A DNA stretch of 64,000 bases from JAGNLA01 sp964639885 (GTDB lineage: Bacteria > Caldisericota > Caldisericia > JAAYUI01), in NCBI GenBank assembly GCA_964639885.1, contig CAZXEH010000001.1, positions 229,710 to 293,709 on the forward strand. The letters run 5' to 3'. Position numbers and translations under genes: made by a program. This document shows positions 42,053 to 49,985 of the stretch, in pieces. The first letter of the stretch is position 1; every line of letters begins with the position of its first letter. Below the pieces are notes generated by a model, which did not search any database, had not been told where the DNA came from, and saw nothing but the letters and a program-made list of their open reading frames with translations.

Positions 42053-42608
42053 AAGTTTGTCTAAACCAGCTTGCAAAGGCTCTCAACGCCTGCCCTCTGG
42101 CAGAGATTGAGTTTTTCTCCTCGATGGAGCTTTCGGCGTTGGCTTTTCCGAGTTCGTTAATAAAGATTGGGTCGTAGCCGAAACCATTTGTCCCTTTCGG
42201 TTCAAAGCCAATCCTACCATCCTGCCTGCCTCTGAAAATATTTGTCCCCTCGTTGCTGGTGAAAGAGAAAATTGTTTCAAAATGGGCGTCACGATTTTGT
42301 ATCCCCGCCATCCTGGAGAGCACTTTGGCAATATTTTCGGGAGTGCTACCAGCATATCGTGCAGAATGAACTCCAGGTTCGCCGTTAAGAGCATCGATGC
42401 ATAGCCCGGAATCCTCGGCAAGCGTTGGCAATCCGGTCTGTTTGAAAACCGATTTAGATTTGATGATCGCGTTTGCCTCAATTGTTTCGCCATTTTCTTC
42501 AGGCATGGCAACGTTCAGTTCATCAAGGCCAATGATATCAATATCGTCCAGCATCGATTTTATTTCCCTGATCTTGCCAGGGTTTGTGGTTGCAAGCACT
42601 ATTTTCAT
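42042..42608 (-). CDS. rdgB: XTP/dITP diphosphatase
   Basis: RdgB removes inosine and xanthosine triphosphates from the nucleotide pool. The 188-residue protein has 'VLATTNPGKIREI', 'TLAEDSGLCIDAL' and 'GTNGFGYDPIF', the family signatures. Last gene of smpB-amidase-rph-rdgB; ATGA overlap with rph. Confidence 0.95.
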   Translation of the reverse strand: MKIVLATTNPGKIREIKSMLDDIDIIGLDELNVAMPEENGETIEANAIIKSKSVFKQTGLPTLAEDSGLCIDALNGEPGVHSARYAGSTPENIAKVLSRMAGIQNRDAHFETIFSFTSNEGTNIFRGRQDGRIGFEPKGTNGFGYDPIFINELGKANAESSIEEKNSISARGQALRAFASWFRQTFNH

Positions 42609-43315
42609 CTGATCGGGCCGATAGCTTCCTTAATTTTCTCTATTACCTGCATGATTCCAAGCAAACCGACATCCATCATCTCGTTGAATTTTTTGAGCGG
42701 AATGGTTGAGGTCTCTCCAGTAGCCTGCACCTCTGAAAGGTTTGCGTTTACATCGGAGATCAGGTTCATGTCAACCTGCGCCTTGCTGTCTTCGTCGTAA
42801 TTGAGGTCGAGAAGGATTTCGCCGCCGACCATGCCAAGAGATACTGCTCCAAGGTAATCCTTTACCGGAAACTGTCTCATTTTCAGGTTTCTGCAGGCCT
42901 GAACGAGAGCAACAAAGCCACCGACCGTTGAAGCAACCCTTGTGCCACCGTCAGCCTGGATCACGTCGCAATCAATTGTGATCGTGTTTTCGCCCAATGC
43001 CTTGAGGTCGCAGATCGAGCGGAGTGCCCTTCCGATAAGCCTTTGAATCTCAACCGACCTTGCAGCCTGTGTTTTTTTGATTATGTCACGCTGTATTCGT
43101 TGTGGTGCACACCTGGGAATCATTGAGTACTCCGCAGTAACCCAGCCTTGTCCCTGGTCTTTAAGCCAGGGGGCAACTTTTGGCTCCCATGATGCCGTGC
43201 AAATGACTTTCGTGTTGCCCCATGCTATCAGGGCTGAACCTTCTGCGTACTTGGCAAATCCTGGCTCAATGGTGATCTGTCTCAGTTCGTCCGGTTTCCT
43301 GCCGTCGCTTCTCAA
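42605..43315 (-). CDS. rph: Ribonuclease PH
   Basis: Rph trims tRNA 3' ends phosphorolytically. The 236-residue protein shows 'RSDGRKPDELR', 'GWVTAEYSMIP' and 'TITIDCDVIQADGGTRVAS', all RNase PH hallmarks, including the residues that bind phosphate and metal. Coupled by 4-bp overlaps to the amidase gene before it and rdgB after it. Confidence 0.96.
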   Translation of the reverse strand: MRSDGRKPDELRQITIEPGFAKYAEGSALIAWGNTKVICTASWEPKVAPWLKDQGQGWVTAEYSMIPRCAPQRIQRDIIKKTQAARSVEIQRLIGRALRSICDLKALGENTITIDCDVIQADGGTRVASTVGGFVALVQACRNLKMRQFPVKDYLGAVSLGMVGGEILLDLNYDEDSKAQVDMNLISDVNANLSEVQATGETSTIPLKKFNEMMDVGLLGIMQVIEKIKEAIGPIR

Positions 43316-46300
43316 TTTGTGTCTCCTTCAAAATATTGCTTGGTTGAATCGTACATTGCCTGCGCAACCCTTGAAACATTGTCATCTTCAGAAATCCAGT
43401 TGCTGGCACGTTCGTTTGACAGATGCATCAGCTCAATGATCACTGATGGCATGCTGTTGATGTTTTTGCACACATCGAAGCCTACAAACCTTGAACCCAT
43501 GTTGTCGCCCGGGATGGTTCTTGTGGCTTTTGATTGCAGGATTTCGGCAAACTTTTTTCCGAGGTTGGTGTAGTAGTAGGTTTTGCAGCCATTCTCGGAA
43601 GGGTCTTGCGACCAACCGAAATGAACCGACAGATACAGGTCGGCACCAGATCGGTTAGCTCTCGAAATTCTTGCATCCAGATCGGGATTTTTGGGATTCT
43701 TCTCCTCGGTGCGGGTCAAATCAACCCTGGCTCCGTCAGCTATCAACATGTCTCTGAGTTTGAGGGTTATCTTTAGCGCCAACTCTGATTCATATTGGCC
43801 ATTCAACGACTTGCAGCCACCGTCAAAAGCTCCCTTTGAAAATATTGTTCCGTGTCCCGGGTCAAGGATGATGACCTTTCCTGCCAGACCTGATTTGTTC
43901 TTTTCCTTGATCATGAAAATGAGTCTCGGTGATGGATATTTCGATTCTGAAACGTCCATCGTCTCGTTTTCCTTCAGGGTTATGAGGATTGTGACTGTTG
44001 GCGGTTTGTCTCCAACTCTCGGCGTATCGGTGACCTGGACTCTTTTGGGGTCGAGTCCGGTTTTGGCAACAGGGTCAAGCACGGCATATTCAAGCACAAT
44101 CCTTGCCCTGCCATCAGGAGCAATGTCTTTTTTGTAGTGCTCAAGAAAAGCGATTTCAGTGGCAAAAGTCTTGCAGCCCTGGGTTTTGTCGGCACATCCA
44201 CCAAAATCGAGCTTCTCGACAATCGGATCAAGATAGATTGATCTTGTCGGTGCGTTGAAATCATATTTGAAACCGAGAAGTCTGGCGATTGGTTCAATGG
44301 GGACGAAAATCTGGCCGTTCTTCTTCTCGGTTGCTGGAGTCGCAAAGAAAACATTCTTTTTGCCATCTCTGATGCTGTCTGCCTGTGGGTCACCAACCCT
44401 GAAGACAAGCTGGGATGTGTCTGATGTTTCCAGTGTGTACTCAGTCTTTGAAGCATCCTCACGTGTAAGCATCCCAAGTGTGTCTTTGATGGCTGAAAGG
44501 GGGATCATGGGCTTGGCATCCTTGATGTACGGCCTTATCTGACTTATCACCGGTTTGCCCTGAATGACAACCTTGATGTCTGAATCTTTTGATCTTGGGT
44601 AAATTTTACACACAATTGTCCCATCAGTTGAAGTAACCGGAGCAACGTAGGATTCAACAGCTTTGTTTGTGGCAAATGTTACCAGCACTATCGCAGGGGA
44701 GATGGAAAGCTGTTTGACCGAGACCTCCGAAACCAGCGAGGACGAGACGTTGAGATTCTGAATCTGGCTGGTGTTGAGTGAGTTTTCAAGATAAAGCTGG
44801 ACTATTGAATCGTTGGGTTTGTCGACGGTTCTTACATCCTGAGGGTTTCCCTTGTAGGGTATGTTGAAGGTGATTATGTCGTTTTTGACCTCGTATTTGA
44901 AATCCAGAAGGTTTGCCTGGACAAGTACTTTCTTGTCGCTTTTCCTGATGAATTCTGCTGAAATCCAGCCCGTCCTTCCGCCAGTTGTGATTCTGTAGAA
45001 GAGCTGGCCTTTATCCCTTACAGCGACGGCATCGACAATGCCTTTGCCGCCTGAATAGATTGCGTATCCTGCGTTTCCCGATGGAATAGAAGTCAGTTTG
45101 GTTTCCTTTTTTACCTCAACATTTGTGCCAATCATGCTTGAGGGTGGGAGTGTGAAATTTCCTGAGAGTTTCATATTGTCGCTGAGAACCCAACCGGTTT
45201 TGTCAACGTCGGCAAGAGTGACCAGATACCATGTTTCATTAAGGTTTGTCAACGTTGCACCTGAAATTGAGCATCTGAACTGTTTGTCTGTCTGGGTGAT
45301 GACGTTGGCGTTTTTGGATGGTGAAACATAAAGGTTTGCATCGGGATTGACCGTTGTGTAGCCAAGCGTTGAAACAGTCTTGACCAGCGAGGCCATGACC
45401 CAGCCAGTGCCAAATGTTCCAGAAACCTTGTACCAGATGTCACCGTTTACGTCAGGCTTGCTTGCTTGAACCCGAAGGTCGACTGTCTGCGATATCGTTG
45501 TGACTTTCGCAAAGCCGGTTCCGGCGTCCTTCCTGATGTTTGTGCCTGCTTCGATTGAAACCTGAAGGCCTTTTTGCGGGGTTTCCGATACCGGTTTGTC
45601 AATCCTGGCCATGTCTGATCTGACCCAGCCGTTTTGACCATTTGGAAGAGTGACCTGATACCAGAGCATTCCTGATTTGTCTTTTGACTCAGCGACGATC
45701 TGTGGTCTTATCGTCGACGAGGTTCTTGTGACTGTCGACGAATCAAGCGACGGGAGCGACCGTATGTTGACCATTGGATCGATGATGGCAACCTTGCCTG
45801 AAACTGGCGTTTGTTTGACCTGATCGGTTACAAAGTTTGAAACAACGGTTGAGATGACCCAGCCTGCCTTGCCACCATCAAGCTGAATCTTGTACCAGAT
45901 TGAGTTGTCGGAAGCCTGAACCTTGGAGATGATTTTGAAGGTCTGCTTCTGGTTTATGGTTGCAACAATCGAGGAGTCCTTTGAGGGTGATGATCTGATG
46001 TTGATTTTGTAAATGGCAGCGTCGAGTACGAGGCTTTGGTTTTTGACAGCCTCCTCGACATTGACCGTCGAAACGTTTACGACAGCCGAGAAAACCCAGG
46101 CGTATCTGCCGTCGTTCAATTTTACCTTGTACCAGAGTTCGCCGTCGCCGTTCTTTGCTGAATCCACAACATCGAACTTTGCAGGGGGCTTAATCACGGC
46201 CACTTTGTCGGAGTTGACGGAATTGCTGGCTCTGAAGTTAGTTTCCTGATAAACGGTGATCACTGTCTTTGTTGCCGCCGTGGCTGGCATGATCGAGAAA

Positions 46301-46344
46301 GCAAGCATGAGAGCGAGGATGGGAGTTAATGCCTTGTTCATCAA
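43312..46344 (-). CDS. N-acetylmuramoyl-L-alanine amidase with SH3b repeats and stalk-like domain
   Basis: The 1010-residue secreted protein has a signal peptide at 1-23. About six bacterial SH3 repeats (28-475, each with NIR.SPS.. and GxxGWV-type ends) suit cell-wall binding. A beta-rich region follows to about 605, then a copper-amine-oxidase-N-like unit (about 605-710, 'PMIPLSAIKDTLG' and 'FVPIEPIARLLG'). The Amidase_3 zinc domain fills 820-1005, with 'LDPGHG', 'ESELALKI', 'SVHFGW' and 'IIELMHLSN'. It should cut the peptide from MurNAc in wall remodelling. ATGA overlaps on both sides place it inside the smpB-rph-rdgB operon. Confidence 0.93.
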   Translation of the reverse strand: MMNKALTPILALMLAFSIMPATAATKTVITVYQETNFRASNSVNSDKVAVIKPPAKFDVVDSAKNGDGELWYKVKLNDGRYAWVFSAVVNVSTVNVEEAVKNQSLVLDAAIYKINIRSSPSKDSSIVATINQKQTFKIISKVQASDNSIWYKIQLDGGKAGWVISTVVSNFVTDQVKQTPVSGKVAIIDPMVNIRSLPSLDSSTVTRTSSTIRPQIVAESKDKSGMLWYQVTLPNGQNGWVRSDMARIDKPVSETPQKGLQVSIEAGTNIRKDAGTGFAKVTTISQTVDLRVQASKPDVNGDIWYKVSGTFGTGWVMASLVKTVSTLGYTTVNPDANLYVSPSKNANVITQTDKQFRCSISGATLTNLNETWYLVTLADVDKTGWVLSDNMKLSGNFTLPPSSMIGTNVEVKKETKLTSIPSGNAGYAIYSGGKGIVDAVAVRDKGQLFYRITTGGRTGWISAEFIRKSDKKVLVQANLLDFKYEVKNDIITFNIPYKGNPQDVRTVDKPNDSIVQLYLENSLNTSQIQNLNVSSSLVSEVSVKQLSISPAIVLVTFATNKAVESYVAPVTSTDGTIVCKIYPRSKDSDIKVVIQGKPVISQIRPYIKDAKPMIPLSAIKDTLGMLTREDASKTEYTLETSDTSQLVFRVGDPQADSIRDGKKNVFFATPATEKKNGQIFVPIEPIARLLGFKYDFNAPTRSIYLDPIVEKLDFGGCADKTQGCKTFATEIAFLEHYKKDIAPDGRARIVLEYAVLDPVAKTGLDPKRVQVTDTPRVGDKPPTVTILITLKENETMDVSESKYPSPRLIFMIKEKNKSGLAGKVIILDPGHGTIFSKGAFDGGCKSLNGQYESELALKITLKLRDMLIADGARVDLTRTEEKNPKNPDLDARISRANRSGADLYLSVHFGWSQDPSENGCKTYYYTNLGKKFAEILQSKATRTIPGDNMGSRFVGFDVCKNINSMPSVIIELMHLSNERASNWISEDDNVSRVAQAMYDSTKQYFEGDTN

Positions 46345-46793
46345 CCCTCCTTCATCTCCCTGGTCTGGTCGCGTTTGTTCTGTCTTTCGATGATCCTGTC
46401 GCGATGTTCGAACTCGCGCTTTCCGTGGGCGATGGCTATTCTGATTTTCGCCAGACCGGTGTCATTGAAGAAAACCTCGATTGGCACACAAGTGTAGCCG
46501 CCTTGAAGCAATCTTGCTCCGATGCGCCTTATTTGAAACTTGTGCATCAGCAGCTTGCGCTTGCGGTTAGGTTTGGACGGCATCTGTGACAGCACATAAT
46601 TGCTTATGTGCATGCCGATAACGAATATTTCTGAACCGACGACCTCGACCCATGCATCCTTGAGATCACACGAACCGTTTCGCAGAGACTTCACTTCGTC
46701 GCCTGTGAGCACGATTCCGGCTTCGTAGGTATCCTCGAGTTTGTAGAGATAGCCAGCTTTTCTGTTTGTGGCAACTGTTCCTTTTGCAATCAT
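46341..46793 (-). CDS. smpB: SsrA-binding protein SmpB
   Basis: SmpB brings tmRNA to stalled ribosomes. The 150-residue protein has 'YEAGIVLTGDEVKSLRNG', 'DAWVEV' and the basic tail 'HRDRIIERQNKRDQTRE' needed for decoding-site insertion. It heads the operon. GAGGCGGA precedes the ATG. No ssrA gene was seen in the window. Confidence 0.96.
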   Translation of the reverse strand: MIAKGTVATNRKAGYLYKLEDTYEAGIVLTGDEVKSLRNGSCDLKDAWVEVVGSEIFVIGMHISNYVLSQMPSKPNRKRKLLMHKFQIRRIGARLLQGGYTCVPIEVFFNDTGLAKIRIAIAHGKREFEHRDRIIERQNKRDQTREMKEG

Positions 46794-46802
46794 TCCGCCT
46801 CA

Positions 46803-46830
46803 ATTCTACGTTTTTCATGCTTTTCGTCAA
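46803..46830 (-). promoter_or_regulatory. Promoter of smpB operon
   Basis: On the minus strand, TTGACG (46825-46830) and TAGAAT (46803-46808) are spaced 16 bp. Confidence 0.6.
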
Positions 46831-46859
46831 GTTTTAATGATTGGCGCTAAAATATCCTC

Positions 46860-47357
46860 ATGCCAAATTTTGACCTTGTCAACATGATCGGTGCAGACAT
46901 CAGGATTGAGCTTGTTCGCCACCTTACAGAACGCGATCATGACACCGTACTCAGACTCGCGCACCAGGCGCTTCAGACCCTCAATGCGCAAAACATTTCC
47001 CTTTATATTTCATACCCGAAAACATTTCCGCTGGTGCTCAAGCGAAAACACAGGATAGAGGCGCTCATCGTCGGGACACCGGTTGAACACTACAAGGGTG
47101 ACGAGACGTTCACAGAACCTCTGATGGGTGAAAAAAAAGTTTTTTACACTGCAGTTTTCGCATTCTCTGTTTACGATTCGGCGAAGTTGCTTGAGCGGGA
47201 GTATCTGCATTTTCTGAAGCAACGAAAGATTGAGATAGAAGCAAGACACATGAGACAAGACATCTGCCAGTCTCAGGGATTTGAAATCACAACAAGGTTC
47301 TTCGAGTGGCTGTCAGACGGAAAACCCATGTGTTACTGCAGGCGTGAGCTGAAATAA
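46860..47357 (+). CDS. Conserved-looking protein of unknown function
   Basis: The 165-residue soluble alpha/beta protein has 'HYKGDETFTEPLMGEKKVFYT' in its middle (about 81-101) and a C-terminal 'CYCRRELK'. I recognise no family. A TAAAAT box ends 6 bases before the ATG, with no ribosome site and a poor -35, so a leaderless start is possible but weak. It diverges from smpB. Confidence 0.65.
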   Translation: MPNFDLVNMIGADIRIELVRHLTERDHDTVLRLAHQALQTLNAQNISLYISYPKTFPLVLKRKHRIEALIVGTPVEHYKGDETFTEPLMGEKKVFYTAVFAFSVYDSAKLLEREYLHFLKQRKIEIEARHMRQDICQSQGFEITTRFFEWLSDGKPMCYCRRELK

Positions 47358-47382
47358 AAAAGGGCTGGCAGCACGCCAGCCC
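47352..47382 (-). terminator. Terminator of the DUF5666-like gene
   Basis: GGGCTGGC (47362-47369) and GCCAGCCC (47375-47382) form a perfect 8-bp stem. The minus-strand transcript then reads TTTTTTATTT, so it terminates leftward transcription. Confidence 0.82.
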
Positions 47383-47404
47383 ATAACCAGAAGGGAGAGA
47401 TGTA

Positions 47405-48037
47405 CTAGTTTCCGCCTCTGCCACGACTCTGTCCGCGACCATTGCCGCCACCGCGACAGCCACCGCCTCCACAACCACCACGTCCACCATTCTCTCTGGA
47501 CTCAACGCCGGTTGCCGTATAGGTGCCGTCGTCGTTCTTTGTGGCCGTAAACCATGCCATGGTGCCGGTCTTCAGGTCTTCAAGCTTTGCATCTTTGCCG
47601 TCTTTGGTGATTTTTGCATCGCTTGCCACTTTTACCTTGTAGTTGCCAAGGTTTGCGCTCCACATCGAGATTGTCCTGTTCGGAATGTCGATTGCTTCGA
47701 TCCTTCCACCAATACCTGTGCAGGTCTGTCTTCTTGTGTTAACTGTCACAGTCAGTTCCTTGCCAAGGTAGGTGCCATCAGTCTGTTTGTCCGCTGTGCC
47801 GCTGACATGGCTTGAAATCTGGATGTCACCAAGATTGATCGTTTTTCCATCCTGAGTGATTTTGGTCGCCGAATCAACCTTCAATGTGATGGTTCCAAGC
47901 TGGCCATTCCAGGCTGTAATCGTGTTCTGGGTGGTGTCGATCTTGTCAACCCTCCCCCAGATGTTTTCCGATGCGAAAACTGCTGCTGTGGTTGCGAGCA
48001 TAACCACCATCAACGCTGCTGCCAAATACTTTTTCAT
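47405..48037 (-). CDS. Secreted DUF5666-type protein with Gly/Arg/Cys-rich tail
   Basis: The 210-residue protein has a signal peptide (about 1-22) and two copies of a beta unit ('GRVDKIDTTQNTITAW' and 'GRIEAIDIPNRTISMW', each followed by VKVDSATKIT-like sequence), as in DUF5666. The last 27 residues are almost only Gly, Arg, Cys, Asn and Gln. AAAGGAG before the ATG at 48037 sets the start; an upstream start at 48061 is less likely. The leader contains a perfect hairpin (48065-48081). Confidence 0.8.
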   Translation of the reverse strand: MKKYLAAALMVVMLATTAAVFASENIWGRVDKIDTTQNTITAWNGQLGTITLKVDSATKITQDGKTINLGDIQISSHVSGTADKQTDGTYLGKELTVTVNTRRQTCTGIGGRIEAIDIPNRTISMWSANLGNYKVKVASDAKITKDGKDAKLEDLKTGTMAWFTATKNDDGTYTATGVESRENGGRGGCGGGGCRGGGNGRGQSRGRGGN

Positions 48038-48064
48038 TACTTTCTCCTTTCGGGGTACCATTTG

Positions 48065-48081
48065 GTAGGATGTTGTCCTAC
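48065..48081. repeat. Perfect inverted repeat upstream of the DUF5666-like gene
   Basis: GTAGGA-tgttg-TCCTAC. It sits 27 bp upstream of the ATG, in the likely 5' leader, and could be an operator or an RNA hairpin. Confidence 0.5.
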
Positions 48082-48242
48082 GAGAACTAGTACGATATGA
48101 AATAGTATATTGTCAGGTGTCAGGTTAAAGTCAGTTCCAGTGAAGCTTGTCAAGTAAAATGCAGGCATTTGCCGGCAGATGCACGTTGATTGCTAGAATT
48201 TCTTGACATTGTCGGATAATCCTATAATGTTTTCTCGTTACT

Positions 48243-48335
48243 GGAGCGGTGGCCGAGGGGTCGAAGGCACTCGCCTGCTAAGCGAGTAACTGGTGTAAAA
48301 CCGGTTCATGAGTTCGAATCTCATCCGCTCCGCCA
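48243..48335 (+). tRNA. tRNA-Ser (anticodon GCT)
   Basis: The class II tRNA has acceptor GGAGCGG/CCGCTCC, anticodon stem-loop ACTCGC-CTGCTAA-GCGAGT (anticodon GCT) and long variable arm. T-loop TTCGAAT, discriminator G and encoded CCA are present. It reads AGC/AGU. A TATAAT box lies about 10 bp upstream. Its 3' end faces the Rhs array. Confidence 0.95.
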
Positions 48336-48514
48336 TTTCACAATCACCGAGGAAAAACACAATTTTCCCTGTTTTAAAAGCTTGATTTGTAGTGGATTCA
48401 AAAACCCTTGAGTCTGTGTCACTGAAACAATCCTTCTGTAGCCAAAGGCTGATAAACATTTTGTTATCACGATAAGATCTATACAAAATAAAAATGTTGG
48501 ATGTATAGTAAATA

Positions 48515-48772
48515 TTAATTCGAATCCAAAACGATGTCTATGAATGTCAGGCGGTTCAGTGAGTCGTAGTCAAAGGTTATCTCCTGTGAGTTTGGCATGG
48601 AGATTTCTGTGAGCAGTCCAAGGTCGTCATATGTGAAGCCGAACTGCTGGCTCTTGCGATCTGTCACCGAGGAGACCAGGCCGTTTGTGTAGGTTATGGA
48701 GGCTGAGTGGCCCAGCTCATCGGTGTAGGAGTTCATGCTTTGTTCCTCAGGGTTGGTGAGTGAGTTTACGGA
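48515..48772 (-). pseudogene. Rhs core remnant without tail
   Basis: Reading the minus strand from about 48772 gives Rhs/YD-repeat core (SVNSLTNPEEQSMNSYTDEL..., then 'TYDDLGLLTEISMPNS' and 'DYDSLNRLTFID'). There is no promoter or proper start and it stops soon after 'NRLTFID'. It is the leftmost scar of the array. Its right end is also the 3' end of the propeller partner gene, read there in another frame. Confidence 0.8.
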
Positions 48773-49985
48773 GAATGAAGTCTAGAATCCATTTTATGAG
48801 GTTGAAAGGAGGAGATGGACTGGTACTATTAAAATTATAGCATATGAAAATAAACTGATTATCGCTTTCATTATAGAACTTAATGGCGATATAACGATTA
48901 AGATAAGTTATCGAACATAATTTAAATTTATCATCAATATTTAATGATTGTTCATTTATTAATGATAAATTATGATCAAAATATAATAGTTTAACAATAT
49001 TTGTATTTTTTATAGCAAAATTTGCAAAAGTTAGAATATTATCAAAACGATCAAAAATATAACATGATTTCTGGATGTCATCAATAAATACTCGATTAAG
49101 TGTCTTTCCTAACGATATTGAAAATATACCAATTGATTTTTTACTCTCTTCTCCACAACGAATGTCACCAAGAAAATAGTATATATAATCATCTTTTATA
49201 ATATACTTATCTTGAGCTTTTATATGCCATTTTTCTAACCCGGAATATAGATCAATGCATTGAATATAGGTAGATGGGAATTTACATGGTTTATCGTAGT
49301 TCATTGAATACAAAATGACATTTTTTTTGTATATGTTGGCATTATCATTTAAATCTGAATATACAGGATATTGCCATAAAATGGAAAAATTGCTCCTATT
49401 TATTAAAGTAACTCTGCTGTTAATATTTAATAATAGATGATCATTCGAAATGTCATATAGCCTAATCATTGAATTATAACTCGAGGAAGACATCGCAATT
49501 TTATGCTTTTCAATAATGGAGCCACTAGTCAAATCTATTGCTAATAAAAAATAATCATCCTTATCTTCAGAAATTGTATATCCTTCACTCATAAGTACTT
49601 TAAAGCTAATAGGATAAGGTAAATTACATTTTAATGTCCATATATTAGCTCCACTAAATATATCAAAAGCATATAAATAATTATTCATGTACACAAATAC
49701 TTGGCTTCCAAAAGAAAGGGAATCATCTTCAATATATGATGATTTTACTATTTTTATGAAATCATTATCTTTATCCCATATAGTTGAACCGTCTTCTAAA
49801 TTAATTAGCTTATATTTGTTTGTCTTTTCGAAATCTTGACTGCAAATAATTGCATAGTTATCATAAGATGCTATTATTCTAATATCTTTATCGATGCGGA
49901 AAGACTCGTTAATAATCTCGATATTTGTTGCTTCTACAATTGAGATGTTGATCATTAATATTAACAATATTATCCTGAATTTCAT
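48747..49985 (-). CDS. Partner A: secreted PQQ-like beta-propeller protein
   Basis: The 412-residue protein has an N-terminal signal peptide ('FRIILLILMINISIVEA') and PQQ-type blades such as 'YLYAFDIFSGANIW', 'FLLAIDLTSGSII' and 'IQCIDLYSGLEKW'. It ends in a short hydrophobic/basic helix; its last residues and stop come from reading the Rhs remnant out of frame. The gene is very AT-rich compared with the Rhs cores. GGAGG precedes the ATG, which overlaps the Rhs-A stop by one base. I infer it to be the cognate partner (immunity or receptor-like) of the Rhs-A tail; no direct evidence of function. Confidence 0.8.
   Translation of the reverse strand: MKFRIILLILMINISIVEATNIEIINESFRIDKDIRIIASYDNYAIICSQDFEKTNKYKLINLEDGSTIWDKDNDFIKIVKSSYIEDDSLSFGSQVFVYMNNYLYAFDIFSGANIWTLKCNLPYPISFKVLMSEGYTISEDKDDYFLLAIDLTSGSIIEKHKIAMSSSSYNSMIRLYDISNDHLLLNINSRVTLINRSNFSILWQYPVYSDLNDNANIYKKNVILYSMNYDKPCKFPSTYIQCIDLYSGLEKWHIKAQDKYIIKDDYIYYFLGDIRCGEESKKSIGIFSISLGKTLNRVFIDDIQKSCYIFDRFDNILTFANFAIKNTNIVKLLYFDHNLSLINEQSLNIDDKFKLCSITYLNRYIAIKFYNESDNQFIFICYNFNSTSPSPPFNLIKWILDFILRKLTHQP

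Noticed and set aside
48238..48486. Open frame on the minus strand across tRNA-Ser(GCT)
   Set aside because: It is the complement of a tRNA gene plus non-coding sequence, with no recognisable protein features.
48313..48527. TTCGAATC occurs in the tRNA-Ser T-arm (48313-48320) and again near the Rhs scar (48519-48526), as a possible att repeat
   Set aside because: Eight bases is too short to separate from chance, and it is in the T-loop and not the 3' end normally duplicated by integrases.
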